Source: Phoronis australis (lineage: Eukaryota > Phoronida > Phoronidae). Taken from it: a stretch of DNA of 64,000 nucleotides. Shown one piece after another: positions 22,928 to 34,800 of this stretch. Each line of letters opens with the position of its first letter. The first letter of the stretch is position 1. The stretch spans positions 648,884 through 712,883 of the forward strand of contig NMRA01000163.1 of the NCBI GenBank assembly GCA_002633005.1, read 5' to 3'. The notes under the pieces were generated by a model. It ran no database searches and was not told the origin of the DNA. It was given only the letters and a program-made list of their open reading frames with translations. The translations under genes were made by a program, and so were the position numbers.

Positions 22928-24740
22928 TACAATGCTACGGAGTCTATTTCCGTTAACAACAAGAACATCGAAGCAGTGCGGGGATAATAGAAAACGCATT
23001 TGAGTTCATAAGGGGCATTGGCCGGGCAGGACTGAACTTGCAATTTCGAAAATGGTGCATGTACTGTACGCCATACCGGCTGAGTTGGTAACCCTAAAAC
23101 GGAGAGAAGTATTATGAGACCGACTGATGAGAGTAAAATGAATTCCATTAGCGATTTAAACAGTTAAACAGGGCGGAAGGTGGCTTTAATACTGTCATCT
23201 GATGTGTAATCATAACAGTGATATGTTTAAGTATCTAATTTAAAGGCGTGAACTGCAGCATCCTCCTCCTATATAAATCAGCGCTCTCTTCCACACGCAT
23301 CTCCTAGATAGGACACTACTGTGCAATAGCACTGAGGTCTCTCACCTGAGGATCAAATAATCGTGACTAAAATTGAACTCTGAATATCCGTGGAGAAATT
23401 TGGTAGATAGGCCTACTGAAGCATGGCAAAGAATTGTCATCAGAGATCATCTGACCACAGTTTTTGAACCTGGCGAAAATCGTAGTCCGTGCCCTTCAGT
23501 TCTCAACAGGAACACGCCTGTCAACTTTCACGTCAGCTGTTGAATGGTCCTTCGAACGGTTCAGAAGCGAATGACAAACACTCGTGGAAATTTTTGCAGA
23601 CTGGAAAGAAGGCGAATTTTAAACACATTCAAATTGACTGACTAAAGGCTAGCTTGAACTTCACCAGTTTTGAGTCTTAATACATACATGTATAGACAGT
23701 CAAAGATAAAAGGTCTGTACCCAGCGGCTCAAGAATTGATGAGTTACACGGACAGGACTGATGATATAACCCGGCTTTGAAACCGATATTTTGAACCAAA
23801 ACGAACACATCGAGAAATAGTAATGGATCGGCAGCCCAGAGCACTTAGCACAGATGAAATGAGGTACCAATATATGACCACCGGAGCACTTAGAGAGCAT
23901 CCCCCGCCCAATAATGGTTGTCTGTCGGTGTCTGCACTCTGCAGGGGTGTTGCCCCTGGGGGCCTCAATATTGACAAGGGGCCAAAAATGAGCTCAGTAG
24001 ATTAGTTACTTGAAGTAGGCCTATCCGGTACCGGCCAAAACACATACTGATTGACCCGTGACAGACACTTGCACTCTGCATGCGCGCACCCAGCTCAATA
24101 AATGGGGGGCTCGATTTTCTGAGAATGTGCACCTTTAGAAAAAACGGGTTACGTTCAAAATTAGGTGCATTCACCGATCGATTCCTCCCTTTAGTGGACT
24201 TTTGTTTCGTGTTCTACTTTTTCGGACTTTTTGTGTCTCAGGGGCGGACCTTTTTGCCCACTTCGGCAAATCATGGGGCCGGGGGGGGGGGGCCGGGCTC
24301 GTTCGAGCCCCGGCCCTGACCCCCCGGGTGCCGCGCCCATGCTCTTGAAAGGGGCCGTCAAAGTGTCCACATCTAATTCAGCCCAATTTTTTTTTGCCTC
24401 GGCATGCGCCTTAATTTTTGACATCTTGTTTCTGGGTGCTTCTCAGGTGAGCACAACCCATTATAATGTATAGTCATGGGTCTTGAATTGTTTTTGTGGT
24501 ACCTCCGTAAATGAAATAGGTGAATAAGCTCAACGTGGGGGTCCGCTTTTTGGGTTTCTAGTGGACCCATAACGTAAAATTGCCGTGAGGACTTGACAGG
24601 GACCTCCGGCCTCAGATGAGCCGGGGTCTCACACTCCACTGATTTATCCAGTTGAAAACGCTTTGCCCAGTCACACATTGTGTGTCATAAAAGACTCTTC
24701 ACATTGGTGTAGACTCACAGTTGAACTGTGGTTTTCTGTA
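22928..24740. other. Spacer with repeat fragments
   Basis: No gene recognised. A phrase CATGCGCGCACCCAGC near 24078 recurs at 18207, followed in both by GGGGGCTCGA. A G-run and GGGGCGGACC near 24240-24330 resemble the CAG...CTG-tipped repeats. Confidence 0.4.
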
Positions 24741-24749
24741 GACCCGCTG

Positions 24750-24801
24750 GAGACCGTCCCGAGTTGCACCATCATATCACCAACTCCGCCGGGACGGTCT
24801 C
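24750..24801. repeat. Perfect 12-bp inverted repeat
   Basis: GAGACCGTCCCG (24750-24761) and CGGGACGGTCTC (24790-24801) with a 28-base loop. The function is unknown; it may be part of the neighbouring GC-rich element. Confidence 0.6.
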
Positions 24802-24941
24802 TCACCGTCGACGATTAAGCATTTCCGATACAATAAGAGAGTGCAATTTTTCTTGTCATGGGTCATTTGGTGTTAACTTCCGGTGGCAAGATTGCTCATT
24901 TTTCAGTACTTGGTCGCTACCTAGCTCATAGTCAGTCAAAT

Positions 24942-25325
24942 CCCGCCAGTCTACCGTGACCTGAGTCATTTCAACTGAGTTGTGCCCCTGCTTGTCAATG
25001 GGTCCCCGCCCGGCGCCGCGCAGCCGGGTTCATTTCACCGGGAACACCCCGTACGAAAATATTCAATGGGATCCTATATAGGAATTCCTATAGGATCCTA
25101 TTGCCGGGTTTTCCTGGTGGGGAAGGAAATCCCCGGCCCGGCCGGGCCTAAGTTCTCACTGCACGGAATCATGGAAGGCCGAACCCGATAGGATCCTATA
25201 AGATATTGGCCCATGAAATCCAATTGAATTCCTATTGGATCCTATAGGATTTCCTACAGGAAATCTATAGAAATGCTATTGGAATTCACCTGGATGATTT
25301 TTCGTATGTCACTCTGACTGGCGGG
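24942..25325. repeat. GC-rich, palindrome-dense island
   Basis: Bounded by CCCGCCAGTC (24942-24951) and its complement GACTGGCGGG (25316-25325). Inside are nested palindromes built on GGATCC, TATAGG and GAATTCC (for example GGAATTCCTATAGGATCC near 25081), with GGATCCTAT repeated near 25069, 25093, 25191 and 25232. The base composition differs sharply from the AT-rich surroundings. Confidence 0.6.
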
Positions 25326-26289
25326 CAAGCCCGGAAGGGCCGGGGACCGCCGGAGGTCACGGTCCCGGCATTCCCGGGCAGCAGAGGCTAGCACTAAGGC
25401 AGTTTAAATTGCACCCTCTCTTTTTAAATTACAGTGCTGTGGGGGTTAGGTTATTAATAACCGGCCGACCAATCCTGATCACGTACGGAATATAGCCAAC
25501 ACTGGTAGCACTTCGGGCGAAAAATAAGCTCCGGGCCGACCCACGGCAGGCAGTCCGGCCTCAGTGCTATATGATCTTGCTAAACCATCCAGCGCCATCT
25601 CGAGGTTTGGGGACGAGGCTGACAAGTTCTACTAACAGATGGCGTCCTTTAGTAAAGTAGGTCACTTACAGTTATTGCTGATCATGTGATACGGTAGTTT
25701 TATGAACTGGAAGATGTTAGTGCGGGGTGACGAATTCTGTGATTTTACACCTAATTGCATGCTTTAAGGTAAGTCTGTAACAATCCATCCTGCAGAATAA
25801 TTAAGACTTGCCTGATATCCTTCTGGCACAAGATTGTTATGTGTCACAATACGATATTATCGTTATGTAGTGCTCGACCTTACTCCTTAGTTAGTTTCGC
25901 CACAGGCACCTTTTTAAGTAGGCAATGACCATCGCCTCTGTTGGCCCGAAGCAGAGGCGATGTAGAGGCTATAGGCGCTCTGTACGCCGGAAGCTTTTCG
26001 GCGAATTATGCCTCGCACCGACTAAACCATCAAAGTCACGTTGTAATAAATACCTTTTGCGCATAGAGGAACACCTGAGGAGGTTGTCGATGTGTTTAAT
26101 TCCTTTCAACTCGAACAAATACTCCTATTATCAAACTTTTTCTTCGAGCAGTCCCTATTTCAGTTCCCAAAATCGTGAAATCAACTTTTTCATTTTTTTA
26201 ACCAGGCCGAAGGTCAGAAGTTGCGGACCTACCGGCGAACTTTGAAAGCTGAAGTTCCCGCCCTTCGCGTACGTGCTGCCGGGAACCAG

Positions 26290-26885
26290 NNNNNNNNNNN
26301 NNNNNNNNNNNNNNNNNNNNNNNNNNNNNNNNNNNNNNNNNNNNNNNNNNNNNNNNNNNNNNNNNNNNNNNNNNNNNNNNNNNNNNNNNNNNNNNNNNNN
26401 NNNNNNNNNNNNNNNNNNNNNNNNNNNNNNNNNNNNNNNNNNNNNNNNNNNNNNNNNNNNNNNNNNNNNNNNNNNNNNNNNNNNNNNNNNNNNNNNNNNN
26501 NNNNNNNNNNNNNNNNNNNNNNNNNNNNNNNNNNNNNNNNNNNNNNNNNNNNNNNNNNNNNNNNNNNNNNNNNNNNNNNNNNNNNNNNNNNNNNNNNNNN
26601 NNNNNNNNNNNNNNNNNNNNNNNNNNNNNNNNNNNNNNNNNNNNNNNNNNNNNNNNNNNNNNNNNNNNNNNNNNNNNNNNNNNNNNNNNNNNNNNNNNNN
26701 NNNNNNNNNNNNNNNNNNNNNNNNNNNNNNNNNNNNNNNNNNNNNNNNNNNNNNNNNNNNNNNNNNNNNNNNNNNNNNNNNNNNNNNNNNNNNNNNNNNN
26801 NNNNNNNNNNNNNNNNNNNNNNNNNNNNNNNNNNNNNNNNNNNNNNNNNNNNNNNNNNNNNNNNNNNNNNNNNNNNNNNNNNNNN
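26290..26885. other. Assembly gap (596 N)
   Basis: A run of undetermined bases. The long open frames reported across it have no coding support. Confidence 1.
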
Positions 26886-27059
26886 TGTATTAGTAAAATC
26901 TACTGATTTTTAAGTGGTTTTAAAAAACAATCGGTAAACTCACCGATTTTTGTCTCATTACTTTGATACGTGTCTCTTCCGATAAGTTAGTACCTAACGT
27001 GCAGACGAGCACTCCAAATTGGAACGCTAAGTCCCGCGTGGTTGCGCTGCACGCGAAAC

Positions 27060-28000
27060 AAGATGGCGGACGAACTTTGGAGCCTGACGAAAATAGGTAA
27101 CCGGACTATATAATGTTGACAACTGACTGTGATGACTTTCGCACAGAATGAACTACAGCTGCGCCCCCTAGTAGCAATTTTAGTTTTTATTTTCATAAAA
27201 TTTGGAATATAGGCTTCTATTGGTGACTTGACGCTTATCCTCCCATTTTCGGATGGATTCGAGGTATTTTCCGCCACCTAGTGACCATTTTTACTGTTTT
27301 TGAGTTGGTTATATGATTTTGACAACAAATGACGAGGACTTTTGCATGGATTTGACTACCAGTGTCCCCCCTAGTGGCAATTTTAGTTTTCTATGTTTCA
27401 AAGGTCTTCAATATGGCATGTATTGTTGCTGTTACGCTATCCTCCCATTTTCGGATGTATTCAAGGTATGATGGGCCACCTAGTTGCCATTTTTACTGTT
27501 TTTGAGTCTTTTGCTTGGCGTCCACCCCTCTATTAACCAAACCATTTTAAGGATGATTTTGAAAATTGGCGTGTACTCAGTGTGAAGAGGACGGTTACAC
27601 TGACAACTTTGGTTACTATTGCACTTCCTTGTGGTACTTTTGTTTTGTTTTGCGGCCATAGCTGTATCTCCTAAACCCGCTGCAGGATTTTTATTAAATT
27701 TAGTAAGTGTATTTATATGAAGCTAACAAAAGACGATGACTTTGAGGCAGACGCTGTGCTCTGTAGTGGCAATTTCATTTTTTCGGCTTTCCTTTGTTTC
27801 TCTGAAGTTCCTTGACAGATTTTTATGAAATTTGGTGAATAGCTTTCTATTAAAGAAGCGATTGCATGTTCCGTTGTCAGATGGAATGTATGTGTTGCGC
27901 CATCTAGTGGCCATTTTTGTGATATAAATGAACAACTCTAGAAGCACATCCTTTGCGGTGCATTCGTGGGCGCATTTCAACGGTCTGCGTTGCTCTTGTT
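27060..28000 (-). mobile_element. Modular repeat with CTCF-like motifs, copy A (reverse, 3' tip missing)
   Basis: On the minus strand it starts AAGAGCAACGCAGACCGTTG, with AATGCGCCCACG close by, then several modules in which AAAATTGCCACTAG or AAATGGCCACTAG begins a unit containing a GTCNTC phrase and CCAAATTTCATAAAAAT. GCGCCATCTAGTGG at 27897-27910 is the complement of a perfect CTCF core consensus. Further variants lie near 27170, 27272, 27372 and 27480. It ends about 730 bases upstream of the HPS4 exon at 28733. Confidence 0.75.
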
Positions 28001-28732
28001 ATCTAGTGTTTTATTCTCTGACACAGTCCCTTAAGTGCATTAGAAAATACTGTTAGAGCAGTATCATAACTTAAGTAAGTTTCAGACCAAGTAAAATACT
28101 TGCCAGTGTTTTTGCTTTATGATCTGGGAAAGTTGATCATTTGTTTTTTCTTTAAAAGGAAACGTCATTTCTTATTGTACGTTATGAAATGGACCTGTGT
28201 GTAACATGAAGAATAAAAAGTTCTTCGGGGTTGGGAAAAGAGAAAGTAAACTATTTGGCTGATAGTTTTTAAAATGGCTAAAAGTTTTCAGGTTCTTTAG
28301 CCATTTTGGCTGCTATAGTAATACCTTAAAAGTCTAGCGCAAGCCTAGCTCCTGCGTAAGGCAAAAAGAGAAAAGCAGCCAATTAAGATATAGTGTCTGT
28401 GCTATTGCAGTTTATGCTGAACAATTCCGACACATGTCTATTCACATTCTTGTAACTTATTTTGAGCACGTGATCAGATATGTGTGTGCTGAGTTTGTGG
28501 TGATTGGCTTTTACCAGTTTACCAAGCAAAATCTGGGGTCGCATTGGAGACCTGCAGATTTACCAGGTCAAGCTACCAATAAGACAAATTTACTTTCAAA
28601 TAGATCTTACTTTAATGGAGTAGTGTAAGAAATATATCATCAATAACTATCCTTTTTGTGGGTAACCCCCCAATTGAAGCAACCTAAAACTTGTATTTTA
28701 TGTCGTTGTTCATTCACGTTTCTTCTTTTTAG

Positions 28733-28817
28733 GAGAAGCTGAAAACATGTAGAAGTGTGCTAAGAACCTTGGAGACAATGCCAAGTACAGCAAGGTGACA
28801 ATGTCAAGTACAGCCGG
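28733..28817 (+). promoter_or_regulatory. HPS4 first recognised exon with duplicated ATG plus splice donor
   Basis: After an acceptor-like CTTTTTAG (28731/28732), two near-identical copies of a 23-base module follow: ATG at 28778 with donor GTGACA at 28795, and ATG at 28801 with donor GTAAAG at 28818. Each ATG read to its own donor gives six codons in the same phase and joins the exon at 29545 (MPSTAR or MSSTAG before FDAQFF). If the second donor is used, the first ATG frame stops at once (TGA), making it a uORF. A preceding non-coding exon is implied by the acceptor but was not located. Confidence 0.5.
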
Positions 28818-31800
28818 GTAAAGTATGAATCTTGCAGTTGTAACTTGAAATTGAAATATTTTGTACCTTTAACAGAGTCGCATTTTTAGACAGATATTGT
28901 TTGCTTTACTAAAATTAATTTTCTGTTTTGTGCTGTTGCCGGTGAGGAGTCCTAGCATACACGTACATAATGGAATGGGACGCATCTTCTACAGGCAGAC
29001 CCATATCTGTTCCAAGACATGGAAAAAGGCATCCTTAACATACAAAAGAGTTTGCTCATTTTGTCCATTTCATGAACTTGGTCATGTGATGTTGTATTTT
29101 AGTTCTAAGGCTAACACAGTTTGGAGCAATTCCAGGAAACGGTCAACCTTGAGATGAAAAATTAAAATTGTGACAATGTTGACGGTTCTAGTTTCATCTG
29201 AAAGCCCAGTCTCTAGTCTCCAGTTCATGGATGGGAATGCCCATGAGAACAAAATCATAAAAGCGAGGTTGACCTTTTTATGAATAATATGATACTGTAG
29301 TCCACCACGAACAGCATTCCTTAAGGTCAGGCATTTGATGAGTTGTGGTTTCAGTGCAGATAGAACTACTTTCGCCCTGACAGGTCACACACCGAGGTCA
29401 AAGGTTGTGATGCACTGTTCATGACTAATGTGTGTGCACGAGAGGAAACTTCCCCCTAGTTAGACTAAATTAACATAATGAAAGAGGTGGAATTCATGAA
29501 AATATAAAAATGAAATCTGTCATAAAGTACTCATTGTTTTGCAGGTTTGATGCTCAGTTTTTTGTGTTCGACCACACCTTTCTGAAGAAGGAAGAAGATG
29601 ACTTAAAGGATGCCATTGTTTATTTCTACCCATCCTCCGTAAGTTGGTGCAGGTTTGGGTTAACCTTATTTCTTGATTTGTTTGCATCCTTGTAAGTTTC
29701 ATCTTTTAATGTAGCACATTCTGTTGTATGGAGATTTATTTAAAATTAAGGAGTTGGTTATTTATTATAGGTAGTTTTCAACATTTATCGAAGTCCTTCC
29801 ACACTTAATGAGATAGCATTTTATTTATTCATTTTTATCCTATTGTCACTCTTGATACCTGAAGAGTTTCAAAACATCATACATCGTTTAAGAATCATGA
29901 CACTATTATTTTTTCGGAAATTATCGTCTTCTGCCTTGACTGAACAGAAATTTTTAAAAACTGCAGGTGACATTGTTTTTCAACTATATATTTTACTGTC
30001 GATATACAGGAAGAGTATTTTTGATTTAAGGTAAAGTTTGTACAATTTCAGAGACAAAAATGATTGCCAAACCATCTCTTTCGTTTTTCAATGGTTTCTA
30101 GCTTTGTTGTGTATGACCACTTTTTAACATATGAATGTTGGTAGCTATCGTACATAAGGTGAATAATGGTAAAACGTCCTTTTGGTAAGCATTTATAATT
30201 TGTGGAACAATGAGGAAATAAAATTCACCTGTCCGTCTCATTGTGCCCTAGATTGTTGGGCTGCTCCTCCTGTTGTTCAAACTAAGGGAATTCAAAAGCC
30301 TGAGGCTTTCCTGACCTCCTCCCCTTCGGCATTGCGCACCTCAGAATGGCACTTCTCGCGAGTCGTCAGTATCACGAATTTGGTCCCCCACTTTTCAAAT
30401 CCTAGACGAGTTCCTGCTGAGTTATGTTTCCCTTGCTGTGGAACATAGAATAAATGTGCAAAATTTCATGCAAATTGACCTACATAATCATAAGAGAAAT
30501 TTATGTTCAAAGGTGCTAAATGCATCGTAAATCAAATTACCTAAAGTGACCTGATTGGCAACATAATAGTTATCAATTTAATGGTAGTCGTATCAAACTG
30601 CTTGCTTACGTGGCATATAGAGAGACACGTTATGCATAGCAAAGAAAATTACGAAATATTTGTTTTTTTTGCAACACATGGATATTACATTTTTTGAAAA
30701 AATGTAAATGAAAAGGGGACAGGATACAAGAGAATGGCAGGAGTCAGGGTCAGAATTGTATCTTCATTGGTGGAAGTACATTATAATGTTATTCAGAAGG
30801 AAAGCTTTAGAATCAAGGGTGCTGAGGCTTTCTTTAGTGAGCAGGGTATGGGGTCAATGTTGTGTTGGGTGCTATGGCATGTCGAAAAAGAGTACTGTTG
30901 TCATGGGTTTTGTGTACTTCAATGCCTTGGCAAAGTCTACGGATAGTCGAACCGCATTACTTTCGTTGAAATCACCGCAATCAATTTATAGACGTCATTG
31001 TTAGTATCCAGGTAACAGTGACCTACGTTCACCAGGTTGTACTTTTCAGTAAAAAAAATATAAAATGTGCTAATATCTTAAATTCTGTTAGCTTTAACCC
31101 CTACAAAGTATATGTTTTCTGAAAGGTGAATAAATTTCGTAACAAAATTTATTATTCTTCCTTGTCAGTATTTTTTATGAGATATACGTTTTTTTGTAAT
31201 TTTTTGTTAACTGAACACATGGTTCCTTCAGTCATACTAGTCTTTTCAACATGTTAGTAACAGCATTTTCAAAGGAACCATGTTTCAGGTTTTTGAAATA
31301 GGTCTAATTTTTTTGATTATCGACCTTTTAGACCATTTTGAGCAAAAATGGCCGTAGCCTTGATTTTTGAAGGCTTCGTTCCAAAAACTGTGACCTAGTT
31401 AAAAAATATGAGACACGGTTCCCTCCAAAATGCCATTAGCAACATGTTGACAAATGACCAATGTGATTGGAGGAACTATATTTTTAAAATTTCTGTTCAA
31501 AGTCAAAATTTTTATTTTAAAAAACGCATATTTCTATTTCATGAAAAAATAATTACAAGTAAATAGGAGTAAAAAATTTGTTGGGAAATTTATTCACCTT
31601 CCAGGAAATATTTACTTTAATTATAGGGGTTAGAGCTATTAAAGGAATTTAAGACATTTGCACGCATACCAAGTACAACCTGGTAAACAAGTTTCACAGT
31701 TACCTTATAAGGAGTTTTGCATTTAAGTTCGTACAGTTTGGTAGAACGTTTGTCAGTCTTGAAAACGCAGACAACTTGATTGGCTGACGAAACTTTGTTA

Positions 31801-34800
31801 ACAAGGTGGTGTTTTTGTTGTTTGAGACCAACTGTGAAAGAAATGGTGTTATATGATGTTTTGGTCTGTACTTTGTATATTTTGTTGTAAATATGACATT
31901 GCTTGCTAAAGGGTTAGCCTTGTTATTTGTATTCTTGTGCCTTGTTAAGTTGGTGCTCTCTGTCATTCATTAACGGTTATAACACGGTGTAATATTTTTA
32001 TGTAGGTCAATGCTGAACAGCAGTGTGCCCTCTGTGGCCAGCTTATGGGTATGGTGGAGTACTTCAGACGCAATTTTGATTCACCACCGTCTATGTATAA
32101 ACTGGCCAGAACCAAAGTAGCTGTAAAACATGTGGGGAATTTCACATTGGTTAGTATTAATAAAGCATTACATGTTTTAGCTAAATTGTTTTAGCAACCA
32201 TTTTAAAGTTTCCGTGAAGAACCCATTTTTTTCTTTCTAAGGAAAGTCAACCAAAGGATGATTGAAGGATGGTCTCTGTGGAAAAGTAAAACTGGATTCT
32301 GATTCAGGCTGGTATACCCAGCTTCTATCGAAAACGAACTTTTGATTTAGGTCACTTACTGAGTCATGAAATTGATCTCAACTTGTTTCATTTACTCAGA
32401 TTAGACTGAAATGATTTCTGGGCCTAGGAAAAAGTTACATTTTTGTGACACAAGATCTAACTTCAATAAGTTGGCTTGGCTTGGCTTGGCTTAGCTTTGT
32501 TTATGGGTTCTTTGTACTGAAAGTATTGTGGCCAGTGTACCAACTGATATTCCATCGTGCTCTCACTTTTCTGCTTTTGGTGATAAGAATGATAAGCCAA
32601 ATGTAATTATTGAGTCTGATCACGAGCAATATCAAACTGTCTGACAAATTCTGCTTGAGACCTGAATAATTTCTAATCTGAGTTTAAGTAACAAGTTGAG
32701 CCCAATTTCATGGTGGTAAGTGATTTAAATCAAAAATTTATTAGGAGGCAAAATATAGCTGCTTGGACATAATGATCCTGAAGTCTAAAGCTATAAATTG
32801 TCTGTTCTTCCCAAGGTCACGCATAACTTTTAATCAATCAAGTAAATGAACAAGTAGAGTCTTTGACTAAAAGTAGTCTGTAACAAATGCCAATTCTGAT
32901 ATGAATCAAGTTTATTTGACTGTTTGACAGAAGGCTGGTACATAGCACATTGATGTGGTTTTACTGTTAGATTCATGGAACTGCCATCAACCGACAATTA
33001 AACTTTATTGTGTAACAGTGTTTGTAGTGAAGTCCTTTGAAAGCGAAGAAACAGCGATTTTGAGACGTTCTCTGTCTCCCCATTCTGGGCTTGGCTTTTC
33101 AGAATATATGGGGGTAAAACAAAACAATCATCTTCTCAGCCAAGACTCTAAACTCTTTCATGTTAAACTGGGACGGTTCTGTTGCAAAGACCAGGATTCA
33201 TAAAGAACTCCTTTCACTGACCTTGCGTTTCAATTTCATTGAAAGACACCCATAATTTACAACTGTCTGAAAAAACACTAAGGCACTATCTGGATTGTAG
33301 TTGCTCCCTCCAGGCCCAAAACGTCAAGAGAAATCCATTTACCATTCACAACTTACCTACTTATAGGCATATTGTGGCAACCTGAACTTCCCAGACCAAC
33401 TTTTGCTGCAGCAGACTCATAAGCTATATGATGTGTTTGCGTTCTACTTTGGAAGCCTTGACCTATTCTATGAGGTAAGGATTATATGATGCGCAGTAAT
33501 GCACGTTGTCTTTCTGAATTGCAATGATTGGGTTTTAAATGTCGACATTTCTTGCTTGACATGCTGTAGTTTTCGAAACAAGTTAAAGATGCTTCTTTTT
33601 TCGAAAACGTGCAAAAATTTGCAAGCAAAATTGTCTGGGTTTTGTTCATATGACATTAATATTTTTTCTCCATTTATTTCTCCGTTTATTTCTGTTTTCA
33701 GTGTATCTTTGTGACAAAGTCAAAGTAACGTATTTTAACAAATTTTGTCAAATTTTCAAAAACTGTTCGCTACATTGTTTTGTTCAGTTTAATGTTGTCT
33801 GATAGTAAATCTTGTTGATTTTGAGGTTACCAGTCTGCTATCCTGTGTCATATTTTACTATAGATTGCGTGCTCATTGATTATTATTTATTGATAGTCTG
33901 TCTGCATTATATTTATTATTTAACTCTGATTATTGAAAAAGTAATAATTGCACTGAAAATTGTCCATGTGATCTACTACACACAAATAGACTGTGTCAGC
34001 TGTGGTTAACTGTTTCACTGCATTTTTCGATTATAGTGGACTTGTTGAAATACAGTCCTATGAAATGCAGGCTTTATCCTCAATTTGAAATATTCAGACA
34101 ACTAAGTGTTGTTTTATTCACACAACACTCATATTCATCCAAAATGTTTGCACTCTCACTGTCTGATTTGTTTGACGTATCAACCCGCGATGTGCTATCA
34201 GCTGCTTCAATTAAAATTGGTGATAAAAAGTCTGACTCCGTGTTTCGGTGTTGTTAAAAAAACACATTATATAATGGCCATCTTTAATTATTTCCATTTT
34301 CTAGACTGGTAAGCAGTGACAATTTGCAGTTAGGACTTAAAATGTTATCTAGTATTATCTATGCTCGCAATGTTTGTTTTTGCTATTTTTTGTACGCAGA
34401 TTTGTGAGTTCAACAGAGATGTTTTTGTCAGTAAAATGCAAGCTATATGGGAAGCGTTTGTGTCGTTCACTTCTTGCTATGGACAGACTACAGCAGAAAC
34501 CTTCCATGACATTCCACATTTAACACTGCCAAAGGTGAGTATTTTGTTAGTGGAGTTTTGGTAAAAATTTCACATGCAACAATGTAGCAAAGTGGCATTG
34601 CTTATACTGTTTAATACGAACTGCCTACTTCTGACATCGAGTTTCAAAAAACATGAATGGATTGTAGATTACGTACTACTAAACACAGTTAAGTATTTGC
34701 AGAAACAACAGTTATTGACAGCAAAGTTAATTTCTAATGTTGTAGAATTACTAAATGACTTGGAAACCATTAAGTGTTGTAGGATGATGTGTATTTTATT

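Noticed and set aside
22577-22999. 140-codon minus-strand open frame
   Set aside because: It crosses two palindromic repeats with G/C runs; no recognisable protein features.
26221-26913. Long open frames spanning the middle of the window
   Set aside because: They consist of undetermined bases; there is no sequence evidence for coding.
27055-27075. CAAGATGGCGGAC as a YY1-type promoter element
   Set aside because: It fits the YY1 core, but no exon starts nearby and it lies at the decayed end of a repeat, so a single match is not sufficient.
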